Source of the DNA: a virus
Direction: 5' to 3' (one strand)
Length of the DNA stretch: 51,630 nt
IMG/VR virus record: IMGVR_UViG_3300046512_000015
Span: 1 to 51,630 of that record
Under the pieces are notes generated by a model. The model searched no databases. It saw only the letters and a program-made list of their open reading frames with translations, and was not told the DNA's origin. Below are positions 18,649 to 26,443 of the stretch, one piece after another. Made by a program: the position numbers and the translations under genes. Position 1 is the first letter of the stretch, and the number at the start of each line of letters is the position of its first letter.

Positions 18649-18880
18649 AACCACTCTCCAACATACGCTGAGTAAATTGATCTTGAACATCCTTACGCTC
18701 TTCTGGAGGAACCAAACCAAAATAACCTAGGATTAAACTAGCGCCTTTAGGACTGATAAGCTTGTTCCGTGTATTATCAGCAGCAATGTTAGCAAGCACC
18801 ACAGCACGATTGCGATTACGTAAATCCTTATCTTCAATGTCATTGAATAGGCTAAAACCTTTAAAGGAGTCTTTATACAT
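18635..18880 (-). CDS. Conserved phage hypothetical protein (81 aa)
   Basis: This 81-residue protein is of a type often seen beside HNH and replication genes in podoviruses. It opens MYKDSFKGFSLFNDIED, then has RNRNRAVVLANIAAD and KGASLILGYFGLVPPEERKDV. It is helical and soluble with no catalytic motif. It overlaps the HNH gene by 8 nt upstream and the MazG-like gene by 14 nt downstream. I can give no function. Confidence 0.7.
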   Translation of the reverse strand: MYKDSFKGFSLFNDIEDKDLRNRNRAVVLANIAADNTRNKLISPKGASLILGYFGLVPPEERKDVQDQFTQRMLESGFVLS

Positions 18881-19253
18881 TCTTTTTTCTTTCTTTAGCG
18901 AGCTGCTTTTCAGAAGCAGTCTTAATCTTATGACACCCTACACATAAACATTGTAAGTTGTCCGCTTCACAGAACATATTGTTGATAACACTGTCCCATG
19001 ATGTGAAACCTTCTGTTGGATCAATGATAGCGCTGATGTGGTCTATTTGAACTTCCTTAGCAGGAAATACATCCAAACACTTATTACACTTGTAATGCTT
19101 GGCAAGTCTGCCTGTTTTAGCATTCGTAAGTTGTCCCACACATGCATCATTTAAACATTTATACTTAGGAGGCCATCGTCTACTTGCCGCCCTTAGAGCA
19201 CTCTTAACAAAACTGTTAAACCTGCTCTCGGTCCACTCTCCTCCATTTCTCAC
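18873..19253 (-). CDS. HNH endonuclease
   Basis: The 126-residue protein has paired zinc-binding Cys (CLNDACVG, then CNKCLDVFP) and the HNH core: EVQIDHISAII (His of the H motif), NLQCLCVGCHKIKTASE (Asn and last His). HNH enzymes of this layout are common as single genes within phage replication operons and may be free-standing homing or recombination nucleases. It overlaps its neighbours by 4 and 8 nt, so it is fully integrated in the operon rather than a recent insertion. Confidence 0.85.
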   Translation of the reverse strand: MRNGGEWTESRFNSFVKSALRAASRRWPPKYKCLNDACVGQLTNAKTGRLAKHYKCNKCLDVFPAKEVQIDHISAIIDPTEGFTSWDSVINNMFCEADNLQCLCVGCHKIKTASEKQLAKERKKNV

Positions 19254-19450
19254 TGATCAGGAACTTCCGTTAAGATGTACCATTGGTTTTCCCATTTCTG
19301 CCTTCCACCACCAGCTAAAACATGATCTACCCGATATTCTTCTACTTCATGTTGAAGTAGTTGTTCTCGTGTAGGTTTGTTTAAATAGGCTTGAACAAAA
19401 TATTCCCCATATTGATCGTAGTCATTATACTCTTCAGTTAGTATCCACAT
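19250..19450 (-). CDS. Hypothetical protein (66 aa)
   Basis: The likely start is ATG 19450, which overlaps the stop region of the exonuclease gene (AATGTGGATACTAACTGA) and has GGGAA upstream; an ATG at 19486 would lengthen the overlap. The 66-residue product is acidic and aromatic (EEYNDYDQYGEYFVQAYL), and ends GGGRQKWENQWYILTEVPDQ. It looks like a small cytoplasmic phage protein with a compact beta-type fold. I do not recognise it. Confidence 0.6.
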   Translation of the reverse strand: MWILTEEYNDYDQYGEYFVQAYLNKPTREQLLQHEVEEYRVDHVLAGGGRQKWENQWYILTEVPDQ

Positions 19451-20243
19451 TAGGTAATTCCCATAAAACAGGACTTCCGTCCTCATTTAAATATCTAGTC
19501 ATCCAGAGCAGTCTTCCTTGCTCCAATAACTCCACTGGCCCTTGTTCATCTCCGTATTGTGCTTGATAAGCTGATAAAACGGATCGGAATGCTTCCTCTT
19601 CTGTCTTCGCATGTTCAAGGATTTCGTATGCTTTGACTGGGCCGCATTTCGGTATACCCGGAATAGTGTCAACAGGGTCTCCTGTGAGACACTGACTGTA
19701 GAAGAACAGAATGCCTGTACCAATGATTTTTTTACGATTAGGCGACAATCCGACATACCCAAGTTCCGTAACAAGTTCTGGTCCAAACTCAGGTTGATTT
19801 TCCATCTCCCAACCATAATGCCATCCACGTACAGCTCGAAGGTCTTTATCCCTTGTGCATATAATTGTTTCATCTGGTCGGTTGGTTTGTTCGATTGCCA
19901 TGAGGTCGTCAGCTTCCAACCCTTCGGTGAGCCTACAATCATATTTTCCTTTCATGTATGCCAAGACATTTTTGTAATGCCAAGGCTTGTTACTAGCTCT
20001 GTCTTTATATGCCTGTCGTTTAGCAATATCATATCTGAAATTCTTCTTACCTGTTAGGAAGAGAATAGGAGGTTGGGTTGCCCCAACTCTCCCACAGATA
20101 TTGGCTATACGATTATCCAGTTGATCGGCCACATTATCAAAGGGTGGAGGATCGAGGCTACTAGGATGCTCGTATTTCCATGCAGCTTCCGCAGCAAATG
20201 CTGCCTCATATGCAAGAACATCACCATCAATTAATGGCTGCAT
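19434..20243 (-). CDS. 5'-3' exonuclease / flap nuclease (T7 gp6-like)
   Basis: This 269-residue protein belongs to the PIN/FEN superfamily and would remove RNA primers and degrade or recombine DNA. Visible metal and DNA sites: PLIDGDVLAYEAA at the start, FRYDIAKRQAYKDRAS, TEGLEADDLMAIEQ, IICTRDKDLRAV, and the helix-hairpin-helix part CLTGDPVDTIPGIPKCGP. All acidic clusters expected of FEN enzymes are present. It sits next to SSB and two genes from DNA polymerase, as in T7-like replication blocks. Its ATG overlaps the SSB stop (TAATG). Confidence 0.9.
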   Translation of the reverse strand: MQPLIDGDVLAYEAAFAAEAAWKYEHPSSLDPPPFDNVADQLDNRIANICGRVGATQPPILFLTGKKNFRYDIAKRQAYKDRASNKPWHYKNVLAYMKGKYDCRLTEGLEADDLMAIEQTNRPDETIICTRDKDLRAVRGWHYGWEMENQPEFGPELVTELGYVGLSPNRKKIIGTGILFFYSQCLTGDPVDTIPGIPKCGPVKAYEILEHAKTEEEAFRSVLSAYQAQYGDEQGPVELLEQGRLLWMTRYLNEDGSPVLWELPNVDTN

Positions 20244-20929
20244 TAATAAGGATTATCGTCTTCAGCGTCCTCAGCTTGTGGCTCAGGAGCTTTGCGTTCT
20301 TTAGGAGCAGCTTTTGGCTTTTCCTCTTTAACACCCCCCAGTTTAGCTTCCAGAGGGCTAGATTTGAAATTAAGATTGCTCTTAATCTTGTATTGAATCC
20401 ATTCTGGGAGAGCATTGAAAATCTCCATATCAGGATCGTCTAAGTCAAACACCTTAGAAGGATTTTTCAAGTCCTCACATGCTGCTGCTTCTTTAGGACG
20501 CATAGCAGCAATAGCAGCAATATTGGTGTAAGTTTTTTCACCCACTTGATTAGACACCAGCGTTACGTTAATAGGCAAGCCTACACATTGACTGAAGTCA
20601 CCTTCAAATTCTTGTTTAGGATCGAATGCCAGATAACGCTGTGTACTCTTAGCTTTATCAGCAAACAGGCCATAGAATGGAAGAGTTTCAGATACCCAAC
20701 GTGGCTTATCTTCTACATCATTACCGTCCTTGTCCTTCATAAACTCATCTACCAATTCATAGGTGAGCATGATTTCCTGTACAGGGTCTTTAGCCTTGCC
20801 TTTATATTCCCGTTGTGCTTGCAATCCCAAATCAATCAGCTGTACCAGCCGAGCAGGGAATACACCTACTAAATCAGGTTGTGCTACACGTTCAGCGTTT
20901 GCTTGTTTCTTATTTGCGTTTAAGCCCAT
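20243..20929 (-). CDS. Single-stranded DNA-binding protein, T7 gp2.5-like
   Basis: The 228-residue protein has a beta-rich central core and a Lys/Pro-rich linker (KEEKPKAAPKERKAPEPQ) before an acidic tail (EDAEDDNPY). The acidic, aromatic-ended tail is the hallmark of phage and bacterial SSBs, which use it to dock polymerase and helicase. Position between the exonuclease and the polymerase supports the call. The core is diverged, so identification depends mainly on the tail and context. Confidence 0.78.
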   Translation of the reverse strand: MGLNANKKQANAERVAQPDLVGVFPARLVQLIDLGLQAQREYKGKAKDPVQEIMLTYELVDEFMKDKDGNDVEDKPRWVSETLPFYGLFADKAKSTQRYLAFDPKQEFEGDFSQCVGLPINVTLVSNQVGEKTYTNIAAIAAMRPKEAAACEDLKNPSKVFDLDDPDMEIFNALPEWIQYKIKSNLNFKSSPLEAKLGGVKEEKPKAAPKERKAPEPQAEDAEDDNPY

Positions 20930-20938
20930 TCTTGTTCC

Positions 20939-21163
20939 TTACGAAATGAGGGAGTTGAGTTTTGCTACAACTGCATCTGCTTTAACAATTTCTTGTTTAG
21001 CTGTTTTGATGCGGTCGGTTTCTTCTTGAATCACTTTATTACTATTGTCAATCACATTACTGTTCTGTACACTTACTGCTTTCAAGTCTTCAATAGTTTT
21101 ATTGAATACAGACAAGATTTGATCTACAGTTTTATTTGCTGCTACACGACGTAAACTAATCAT
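20939..21163 (-). CDS. Small coiled-coil protein (74 aa)
   Basis: The 74-residue product is almost wholly helical with heptad-like spacing (VDQILSVFNKTIEDLKAVS, then KVIQEETDRIKTAKQEIVK). It overlaps the following small gene's stop by ATGA. It lies between DNA polymerase and SSB genes and could be a replication accessory or scaffold. No known family is recognised. Confidence 0.6.
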   Translation of the reverse strand: MISLRRVAANKTVDQILSVFNKTIEDLKAVSVQNSNVIDNSNKVIQEETDRIKTAKQEIVKADAVVAKLNSLIS

Positions 21164-21342
21164 TTATTTTCCTTATTTAATTTCATGTAATTTAATTTAT
21201 CAGTTGCTGCATTTAATGCGTCTGCTGCTTGATTAACAAGATTCAGAGCTTTGATATGCTCATCTTGTCTTCCTTCGTACAGATATTGTAAAACTTCTAC
21301 TCTATGTTTCTGTTCAAGGATTTCTACATTAGTGAATGTCAT
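21160..21342 (-). CDS. Small coiled-coil protein (60 aa)
   Basis: This 60-residue helical protein (NVEILEQKHRVEVLQYLYEG, ending DKLNYMKLNKENK) is similar in character to the next gene downstream. It overlaps the polymerase gene's end by 14 nt and the next gene by 4 nt. The two coiled-coil genes may make a heteromer; this is a guess from adjacency and composition. No known family is recognised. Confidence 0.55.
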   Translation of the reverse strand: MTFTNVEILEQKHRVEVLQYLYEGRQDEHIKALNLVNQAADALNAATDKLNYMKLNKENK

Positions 21343-23209
21343 ACCAATTCTTTCCTATTTTTGCCTGACCAATGTGCGGACACGGTATGGCATAGAACCT
21401 GCCTGCCCAGGATATAGCTTCCTCCGCAAGACACGCGACCTCTTCCGCAATACTCTCCTTAACTTCCGCAGTGAATTCGTCATGATACCAGCAGACGATT
21501 CCATAATCAATCCCCTTACGATATTTACGTTCCATATCCTTGCAAAACTTATTGTAAGCTGCTGCCATCATAATGGCTTCGTCAGACTGTAATAAGTAAA
21601 CAAGAATCTGGTGCTCACTAGGAACTTTAATAGGACGCCCATCTAAGCCAGTAATAACACCATCGTAATATTCCATACGTCTAAACTTAGCGTTATACTT
21701 CTTCTTAGCTGTTTGTCTCCACTCAGCTTGCAGCTTCTCAATCAATGCCCCTAGGGCCGGTAAGCCTTTCAGGAATTGTTCTTTAAGCCGCTTACCGTGT
21801 GCTGCTGTTCCCTTTACAATCTTCCCTGTCTTAGCATCACCAGCACCGAATAGGAAGCCGTAGAAGAAGGTTTTAGCGTCATCCCTAGTGTCCAGCATAG
21901 CTGCCTTCATGTTAACGCTGTGGATGTCTGTACCGTCTTCCTTACGCCCATTAAGCACGTTGTCTGTATAAACAGGGTCGTTCATACGGCCACACAACAT
22001 CCTAATCTGACAAGCATCTGAGTCAGTACCAACAAGGACAAATCCTTCCTTGCTAGTAAATATCTTCCTCATCTGCTTCCCATAAAAGCTTTTGGCTTGA
22101 GGGATGTTTACAATGTTCCTGTGTGTTGCTCTACCTGTAACTGCAAGTGTGTTAACTGCGCTTGCAATTCTTCCATCTTCTCTAATAAGTCCGATAAGAC
22201 CTTCGATGATACTTCTACGTTGCCTACATTGGACTCTCTTAGCGACAAGTTTACCAAGTTTGCCATTGATTCCATCAAAAGGATCATCCTTCGACATCTT
22301 CGGGCTGGTACGTTCACCGTCATCATTTGTATTCCATTCTAAGGGTTCCCATCCTTCAGAAAGAAGATATCGCTTAGTTTCTTCATTGCTGTTTAAGTCC
22401 GTAGGGCGGAAAGATACACGGCTAAAAGGGCCGCAAACGGGAGAATCGTCAAAGCCAATACCAAGATTAGAAAGCCAATTTGTAAGGCTTTCGGATGCTT
22501 TACCACTTTTGAGGAAGGGTTTTTTAACATATAAATATTCACCATTTTTCTTATTCTCTTCAATCTCCAAAATCATTGGAAGCTGAGGAACAATTACTTG
22601 GTCAATCCTCCTAATCCAATTAGTTAATTGGGAGATGCAGAAATCCATATGTTGCCTATCTACTAGCCAACCGTAGTCTTCCTGCTCTGCCAGATATTCA
22701 AACAATCTAAAGCTTAACATAGTGGCAGGTTTCCAATTACCACTATTCATTTCTTTTAGAAGCTCATTATAAACAAGTTCCAAAATCTCTACGTCTTCTG
22801 TACAGCGATGAAGCATATCTTCTGAGAAGTTTTCCCAATCGTTATGTTCAGGCTTCCCTCTGCCAACTCTATAGCCCCACGCTTCAATGCTGTGAGGGGC
22901 TTTCTTGTTAGGACAAAGGAAAGGAACTTGACGCTTAGGATCAAAAAGACGAGACATAACAAGGGTGTCAACTTTCTTACCCTTGAATTCCCATTTATAG
23001 AGACGTTTCAATAGCGGAAAATCGTAGCCAAGCCCATTATGGAAAATTAGTACGTCAACAGTGTCCAGATATTCAAGCATTTCCTTAATCTGGTGTGGAC
23101 GAAACTTTTTTATTTCTCCAGTGGCTTTGTCTTTGAATACACCACAATGTACGTGTGTTGCTTGTCTAAGGAAACCATTAGCTTCAAGATCCCCAAAGAC
23201 TATTTTCAA
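21329..23209 (-). CDS. DNA polymerase, family A (T7-like) with 3'-5' exonuclease domain
   Basis: The 626-residue replicase has an N-terminal proofreading domain: IVFGDLEANGF (Exo I), LIFHNGLGYDFPLLKRL (Exo II) and CTEDVEILELVY (Exo III). Polymerase motif A is LVGTDSDACQIRMLCG. Motif B is RDDAKTFFYGFLFGAGDAK, close to the T7 gp5 text. Motif C is CWYHDEFTAE, with the catalytic HDE. At 626 residues it is a little shorter than T7 gp5 (704). It lies beside SSB, 5' exonuclease and primase-helicase genes. T7 gp5 needs host thioredoxin for processivity; I cannot tell whether a thioredoxin-binding loop exists here. Confidence 0.97.
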   Translation of the reverse strand: MKIVFGDLEANGFLRQATHVHCGVFKDKATGEIKKFRPHQIKEMLEYLDTVDVLIFHNGLGYDFPLLKRLYKWEFKGKKVDTLVMSRLFDPKRQVPFLCPNKKAPHSIEAWGYRVGRGKPEHNDWENFSEDMLHRCTEDVEILELVYNELLKEMNSGNWKPATMLSFRLFEYLAEQEDYGWLVDRQHMDFCISQLTNWIRRIDQVIVPQLPMILEIEENKKNGEYLYVKKPFLKSGKASESLTNWLSNLGIGFDDSPVCGPFSRVSFRPTDLNSNEETKRYLLSEGWEPLEWNTNDDGERTSPKMSKDDPFDGINGKLGKLVAKRVQCRQRRSIIEGLIGLIREDGRIASAVNTLAVTGRATHRNIVNIPQAKSFYGKQMRKIFTSKEGFVLVGTDSDACQIRMLCGRMNDPVYTDNVLNGRKEDGTDIHSVNMKAAMLDTRDDAKTFFYGFLFGAGDAKTGKIVKGTAAHGKRLKEQFLKGLPALGALIEKLQAEWRQTAKKKYNAKFRRMEYYDGVITGLDGRPIKVPSEHQILVYLLQSDEAIMMAAAYNKFCKDMERKYRKGIDYGIVCWYHDEFTAEVKESIAEEVACLAEEAISWAGRFYAIPCPHIGQAKIGKNWYDIH

Positions 23210-23397
23210 GTATAACGATTCCTCAGATAATTAATTTCGTCTTGAGCTTCTTGTAGATCAACTTCCATTTGTTTAACACGATCTTCCAGTTGTTTGTAGT
23301 CTTGATAATCTACATAGTCACCAATAGGGTGTTCCTGCATGACGCCATACCTTTGCCATTCTGGCCCAGTATCAACCAGATCATAACGTTTAACCAT
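23206..23397 (-). CDS. Conserved small phage protein with C-terminal coiled coil (63 aa)
   Basis: The 63-residue protein starts MVKRYDLVDTGPEWQRYGVM and has HPIGDYVDYQDYKQLEDRV followed by a coiled coil. Proteins with this YDL...GDYV.Y.DY..LE layout are widespread and uncharacterised in phages. It overlaps the polymerase start by ATGA and the sigma-factor stop by 8 nt. Confidence 0.65.
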   Translation of the reverse strand: MVKRYDLVDTGPEWQRYGVMQEHPIGDYVDYQDYKQLEDRVKQMEVDLQEAQDEINYLRNRYT

Positions 23398-23854
23398 ACT
23401 TCTCCTTCAGTTCCTCTCGGAATCGTCTAATAATTTGATGACAATTGGAATACGTATATTCCGTAATACGGGAAATATCAATGGCAGAATAGTCTTGCTG
23501 GAAATGTAGCGATAACACTTCCTTCTGTACGGGGGCCTTAGCTTTTATGAGTTGGTGGATTTCCCGTAATACTTGTTCTCCATATTGAGGACAGGGGGTG
23601 CCCTCTTCTTCTTCCTCTTCAAATACAGAGGTAGCAAAGCCCTTTGATGCATTCTTATGTTCCTTTAGGGCGTTATTTACAATGGTGTTAAACCAAGCTT
23701 CAAAGCTTTCACCATTAAAACTGTTTTTGTATTTAAGAGCACGCTCATAAGCGTCATGAAGAATGTCTTGTGCATCCCATTCATTACCGCAACGGAATGT
23801 CAGACGCTTCAGAAACTTATGAGAATGCTCTTTGTAATGCTGTTCAATTTGCAA
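23390..23854 (-). CDS. ECF-like RNA polymerase sigma factor
   Basis: The 154-residue protein has the two domains of a minimal sigma factor. Region 2 is at about residues 5-60 (GNEWDAQDILHDAYERALKY, then FEAWFNTIVNNALKE). Region 4 is at about 105-150 (EVLSLHFQQDYSAIDISRIT, then SNCHQIIRRFREEL), a helix-turn-helix that would read a -35 element. An acidic linker (FEEEEEEG) joins them. PhiEco32 uses a phage ECF-type sigma (gp36) to direct host RNA polymerase to late promoters; the same role is inferred here because no phage RNA polymerase gene is visible. It lies mid-operon between the polymerase and the primase-helicase, which suits middle-time expression. Confidence 0.82.
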   Translation of the reverse strand: MQIEQHYKEHSHKFLKRLTFRCGNEWDAQDILHDAYERALKYKNSFNGESFEAWFNTIVNNALKEHKNASKGFATSVFEEEEEEGTPCPQYGEQVLREIHQLIKAKAPVQKEVLSLHFQQDYSAIDISRITEYTYSNCHQIIRRFREELKEKYG

Positions 23855-24205
23855 TTAAATATGCTCCATAACTACAGGATAGGGTTCTGGACGTACAATC
23901 ACCTTCCGTCTCCCACCTACAGATCCAAAGAATCCTCCATAATTACGAGGTTCTCTTTCAAATGCTTCAATAGTCCCGGCGGAACTCTGTGCAATGAATT
24001 CAGCCCAAGCAGGAACACGTAATTCCAATCCTTGGAATTGTACATCTTTCAACAATTCAGGAATTAGAGGTGGTATGTTAACAAACACCTGTTCAAAAGG
24101 ATTGCGTGCACCGGCTACAGCATCTTGCCAAGCTTGCACATCAATTGCCAGTTGTTCCTGTGCTGCTAATTCACCGGGAACTTCTATACCGTCTAAAATA
24201 GGCAT
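23855..24205 (-). CDS. Hypothetical protein (116 aa)
   Basis: This 116-residue soluble protein is rich in Pro, Glu and aromatic residues (NPFEQVFVNIPPLIPELLKD) and ends in a Gly/Arg stretch (NYGGFFGSVGGRRKVIVRPE). It lies between primase-helicase and sigma factor, with the next gene starting directly after its stop. A ribosome site AAGGAGGTG lies before its ATG. I recognise no family. Confidence 0.6.
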   Translation of the reverse strand: MPILDGIEVPGELAAQEQLAIDVQAWQDAVAGARNPFEQVFVNIPPLIPELLKDVQFQGLELRVPAWAEFIAQSSAGTIEAFEREPRNYGGFFGSVGGRRKVIVRPEPYPVVMEHI

Positions 24206-24218
24206 TCTCTACACCTCC

Positions 24219-25847
24219 TTAATTAATTTCATTAAATAGTCCTGTATTTTCATCCCAGAACATCTTGAATCTACCAATTTCACCAAACTCCCTATCCTCT
24301 AACAGAACAAGGGTTCTCATGTTTCTTTCTTCTCTGCTAAGAGCCGGGTCACGATTACCTTCAAGACCGAGCATGAGATTACAGCTACGAGCCATAGCCC
24401 GAGAACCAGCGAACTGAGAAGAAAGAACTTCACCTCCTCGTTCATGTGGGGGTCCACCATCTGGATTACGTAAGTGGCAAAAAATAAATATAACAACGTT
24501 GAGATCAAGTGCCATAGCAGAGAGCTCTTGAGCAATTTCTTGAAGTTTAACGTTAGCATCTGCTGCATTCATCCCGTTAGTTAGGTTGGTGATTGGGTCA
24601 ATCATGATAGCTTTGCATCCTTCTAGCGCAGCTTCCCTGATATCTGCCTTAAGTGTTTCCCATCCCAAATGCTGGTAGAGATTCACCATGTACAGCTTAT
24701 CCCGCATGATTTCACCTGCTCTTTCGTAAGCATCTTCATCAAATTCCTTACGAGGATCATGGAAGAACTTCCCCATTAACTTACCCGCAACAAGCTTATA
24801 AGTTTTCTTGTTAGATTCCTCTGGCTTCGCCATAAAAACCTTCCAATTAAACTCTTTCATGAAGTGGGCTGCTAACGTATTAACAATCTCACTCTTACCC
24901 TGCTTCTGTCCAGCACCTAGATAGATTGTCTCTCCTAATCGAATGCCTCGTGTAGCCTCTGTAACGTGCTTCCAAGGCCATGCAAAGCCATAGACAGGGG
25001 GTTGCTTGGCTGCTTCATGCAAATCGTTCCCAAGCACGATACGGCTGTTCTTGAGCTTCTTAGCATTAAACTGAATAGCGTTATAAGCGGCTTTGCTACG
25101 GCCAGTCATAAGACATTCATTAACATCCTTAGCAGGTAGATGAGCTACAACAGCATCAGGAACAATTTTAACAACGTCCTCAGCAGCTTTCTTCCCCGCT
25201 TCATCCATATCAAACACTAAAACAATTTCCTTGAAATGCTCTCGGATAAGCTTTAAATGTTTAGCAATAAATGCAGCAGCCCCACCAGCGCCATTGGGAA
25301 CAGAAACAACAGCAGGAGAAAAATCTGCGTACTGTGTCCCTTTGTTATGGTCTTTAAAGATTTGATACAACGATACAGCATCTAATTCTCCTTCAGTAAT
25401 GAAGAGTTTCTTAGCGCCAACACCGATTGCCTTGTCCCATCCAAAGAAGTCGATATCCTTCATACTACCAATCGACCACATACGCTTACCTTCAATTAGG
25501 CGAACCTTATAACAAACCAGCTCTCCGTCTTTGAGGTATGGATAGTAGTGGGTTTCGGGAGTTCTTCCATCTGTTTCAGATACTCCAATTTTAATCCCAA
25601 AATAGTTGAGGGATTCTTTACGGAGCTTTCTTTCAGGGAGATCATGAACTCCATATTCTTGGATTTCCTCAATCTCATTGTCAATCTGTTCCTTAGTTTT
25701 CTTAATAGCTACGGGTTTATATCCTGCTGGCTTGTCTTCATACGGATTAGGGATGTATTTACCTGTGGCAAAGTCATAACCGTCATACGTACCGTCATCC
25801 TTTAGGAATACCTGAATGCTACCAATTTTTTCAACACATTTTCCCAT
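24219..25847 (-). CDS. Primase-helicase (TOPRIM plus DnaB-like helicase), T7 gp4-like
   Basis: The 542-residue protein has a TOPRIM primase core at about residues 145-235 (KLFITEGELDAVSL with Glu152; VLVFDMDEAGKKA with DMD 213-215). A RecA-fold replicative helicase follows: Walker A is GAGQKQGKSE (311-320), Walker B is AIMIDPITNL, the H3 motif is IFCHLRNP and the H4 region is SSQFAGSRAMARSCNLML. The N-terminal four-Cys zinc ribbon used by T7 gp4A to read the priming site is absent: only Cys4 lies in the first 100 residues. It may thus resemble gp4B, or the zinc module may be elsewhere. A ribosome site AAGGAGATA precedes the ATG. Confidence 0.93.
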   Translation of the reverse strand: MGKCVEKIGSIQVFLKDDGTYDGYDFATGKYIPNPYEDKPAGYKPVAIKKTKEQIDNEIEEIQEYGVHDLPERKLRKESLNYFGIKIGVSETDGRTPETHYYPYLKDGELVCYKVRLIEGKRMWSIGSMKDIDFFGWDKAIGVGAKKLFITEGELDAVSLYQIFKDHNKGTQYADFSPAVVSVPNGAGGAAAFIAKHLKLIREHFKEIVLVFDMDEAGKKAAEDVVKIVPDAVVAHLPAKDVNECLMTGRSKAAYNAIQFNAKKLKNSRIVLGNDLHEAAKQPPVYGFAWPWKHVTEATRGIRLGETIYLGAGQKQGKSEIVNTLAAHFMKEFNWKVFMAKPEESNKKTYKLVAGKLMGKFFHDPRKEFDEDAYERAGEIMRDKLYMVNLYQHLGWETLKADIREAALEGCKAIMIDPITNLTNGMNAADANVKLQEIAQELSAMALDLNVVIFIFCHLRNPDGGPPHERGGEVLSSQFAGSRAMARSCNLMLGLEGNRDPALSREERNMRTLVLLEDREFGEIGRFKMFWDENTGLFNEIN

Positions 25848-25855
25848 TTATCTCC

Positions 25856-26062
25856 TTAGCAGAAGGGAGCATCACCAATACCAATTTGCTTTTTAAGCAA
25901 AGCAGGAAGGTCTTTCTGATCTGGAGGAGTGATGTTTTCTGTAGCTTTCAATGCTGCCTTGCAGAATTCAATCTTCTCTTTTGGAGGGAGTTTCAAGAAT
26001 TCATTCATGGTCATTTCATCAATTGTGCTACGTAGATATTGCACTGCCGTATAAGCGTTCAA
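25856..26062 (-). CDS. Hypothetical protein (68 aa)
   Basis: This 68-residue helical protein (NAYTAVQYLRSTIDEMTMNEF, ending KKQIGIGDAPFC) precedes the primase-helicase by 8 nt and overlaps the gene before it by ATGA. A small helicase-loading or regulatory role would fit the neighbour but is not supported by a motif. Confidence 0.55.
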   Translation of the reverse strand: MNAYTAVQYLRSTIDEMTMNEFLKLPPKEKIEFCKAALKATENITPPDQKDLPALLKKQIGIGDAPFC

Positions 26063-26241
26063 GACATTCCTTTCACATTTTCATAAACACGATATTCAAA
26101 AGTAGGCCAGAGTTTTCTGTATTCCAAGAGATAGCTCATCGCTTCCTCTTTAGTTTCTTTAATCTCACCCACCCTACTCCAAGGCTTTCCTTTAGGAAGA
26201 ACCTGCACTTCCCAGCCAACGTGATTGTCAGCTTCCCTCAT
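26059..26241 (-). CDS. Hypothetical protein (60 aa)
   Basis: The 60-residue product (WEVQVLPKGKPWSRVGEI, then EAMSYLLEYRKLWPTFEYRVY) reads like a small alpha/beta protein with a strand-strand-helix-strand arrangement. It overlaps both neighbours (14 nt upstream, 4 nt downstream), which supports translation. The function is unknown. Confidence 0.55.
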   Translation of the reverse strand: MREADNHVGWEVQVLPKGKPWSRVGEIKETKEEAMSYLLEYRKLWPTFEYRVYENVKGMS

Positions 26242-26443
26242 AATTTCGCTCTACTTCATCGTATCTCTTAAGAATTGCGTCAATGGTTGCAAAATAAGAT
26301 TCCTCTGTAAACCCTGTTTTATCAAAGATGACGGACAGTTGGCTATAAGCATCCATCAAAGCTTCCGCATAAGCTTTACGCTGCTTATTACGGACTGACT
26401 TCCACATGGAATCAGGCTTGTAAGGCTTTAAATTGTTCAACAT
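26228..26443 (-). CDS. Hypothetical protein (about 71 aa)
   Basis: The start is uncertain: ATG 26443 (MLNNLKPYKPDSMW) overlaps the end of the ATP-grasp gene by 32 nt, ATG 26467 would extend it further, and ATG 26407 would shorten it. The product is helical and basic at first (MWKSVRNKQRKAYAEALMDA) and ends ILKRYDEVERNYEGS. It is coupled to the next gene by overlap. It may belong to the amidoligase module upstream or the replication operon downstream. No family is recognised. Confidence 0.5.
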   Translation of the reverse strand: MLNNLKPYKPDSMWKSVRNKQRKAYAEALMDAYSQLSVIFDKTGFTEESYFATIDAILKRYDEVERNYEGS

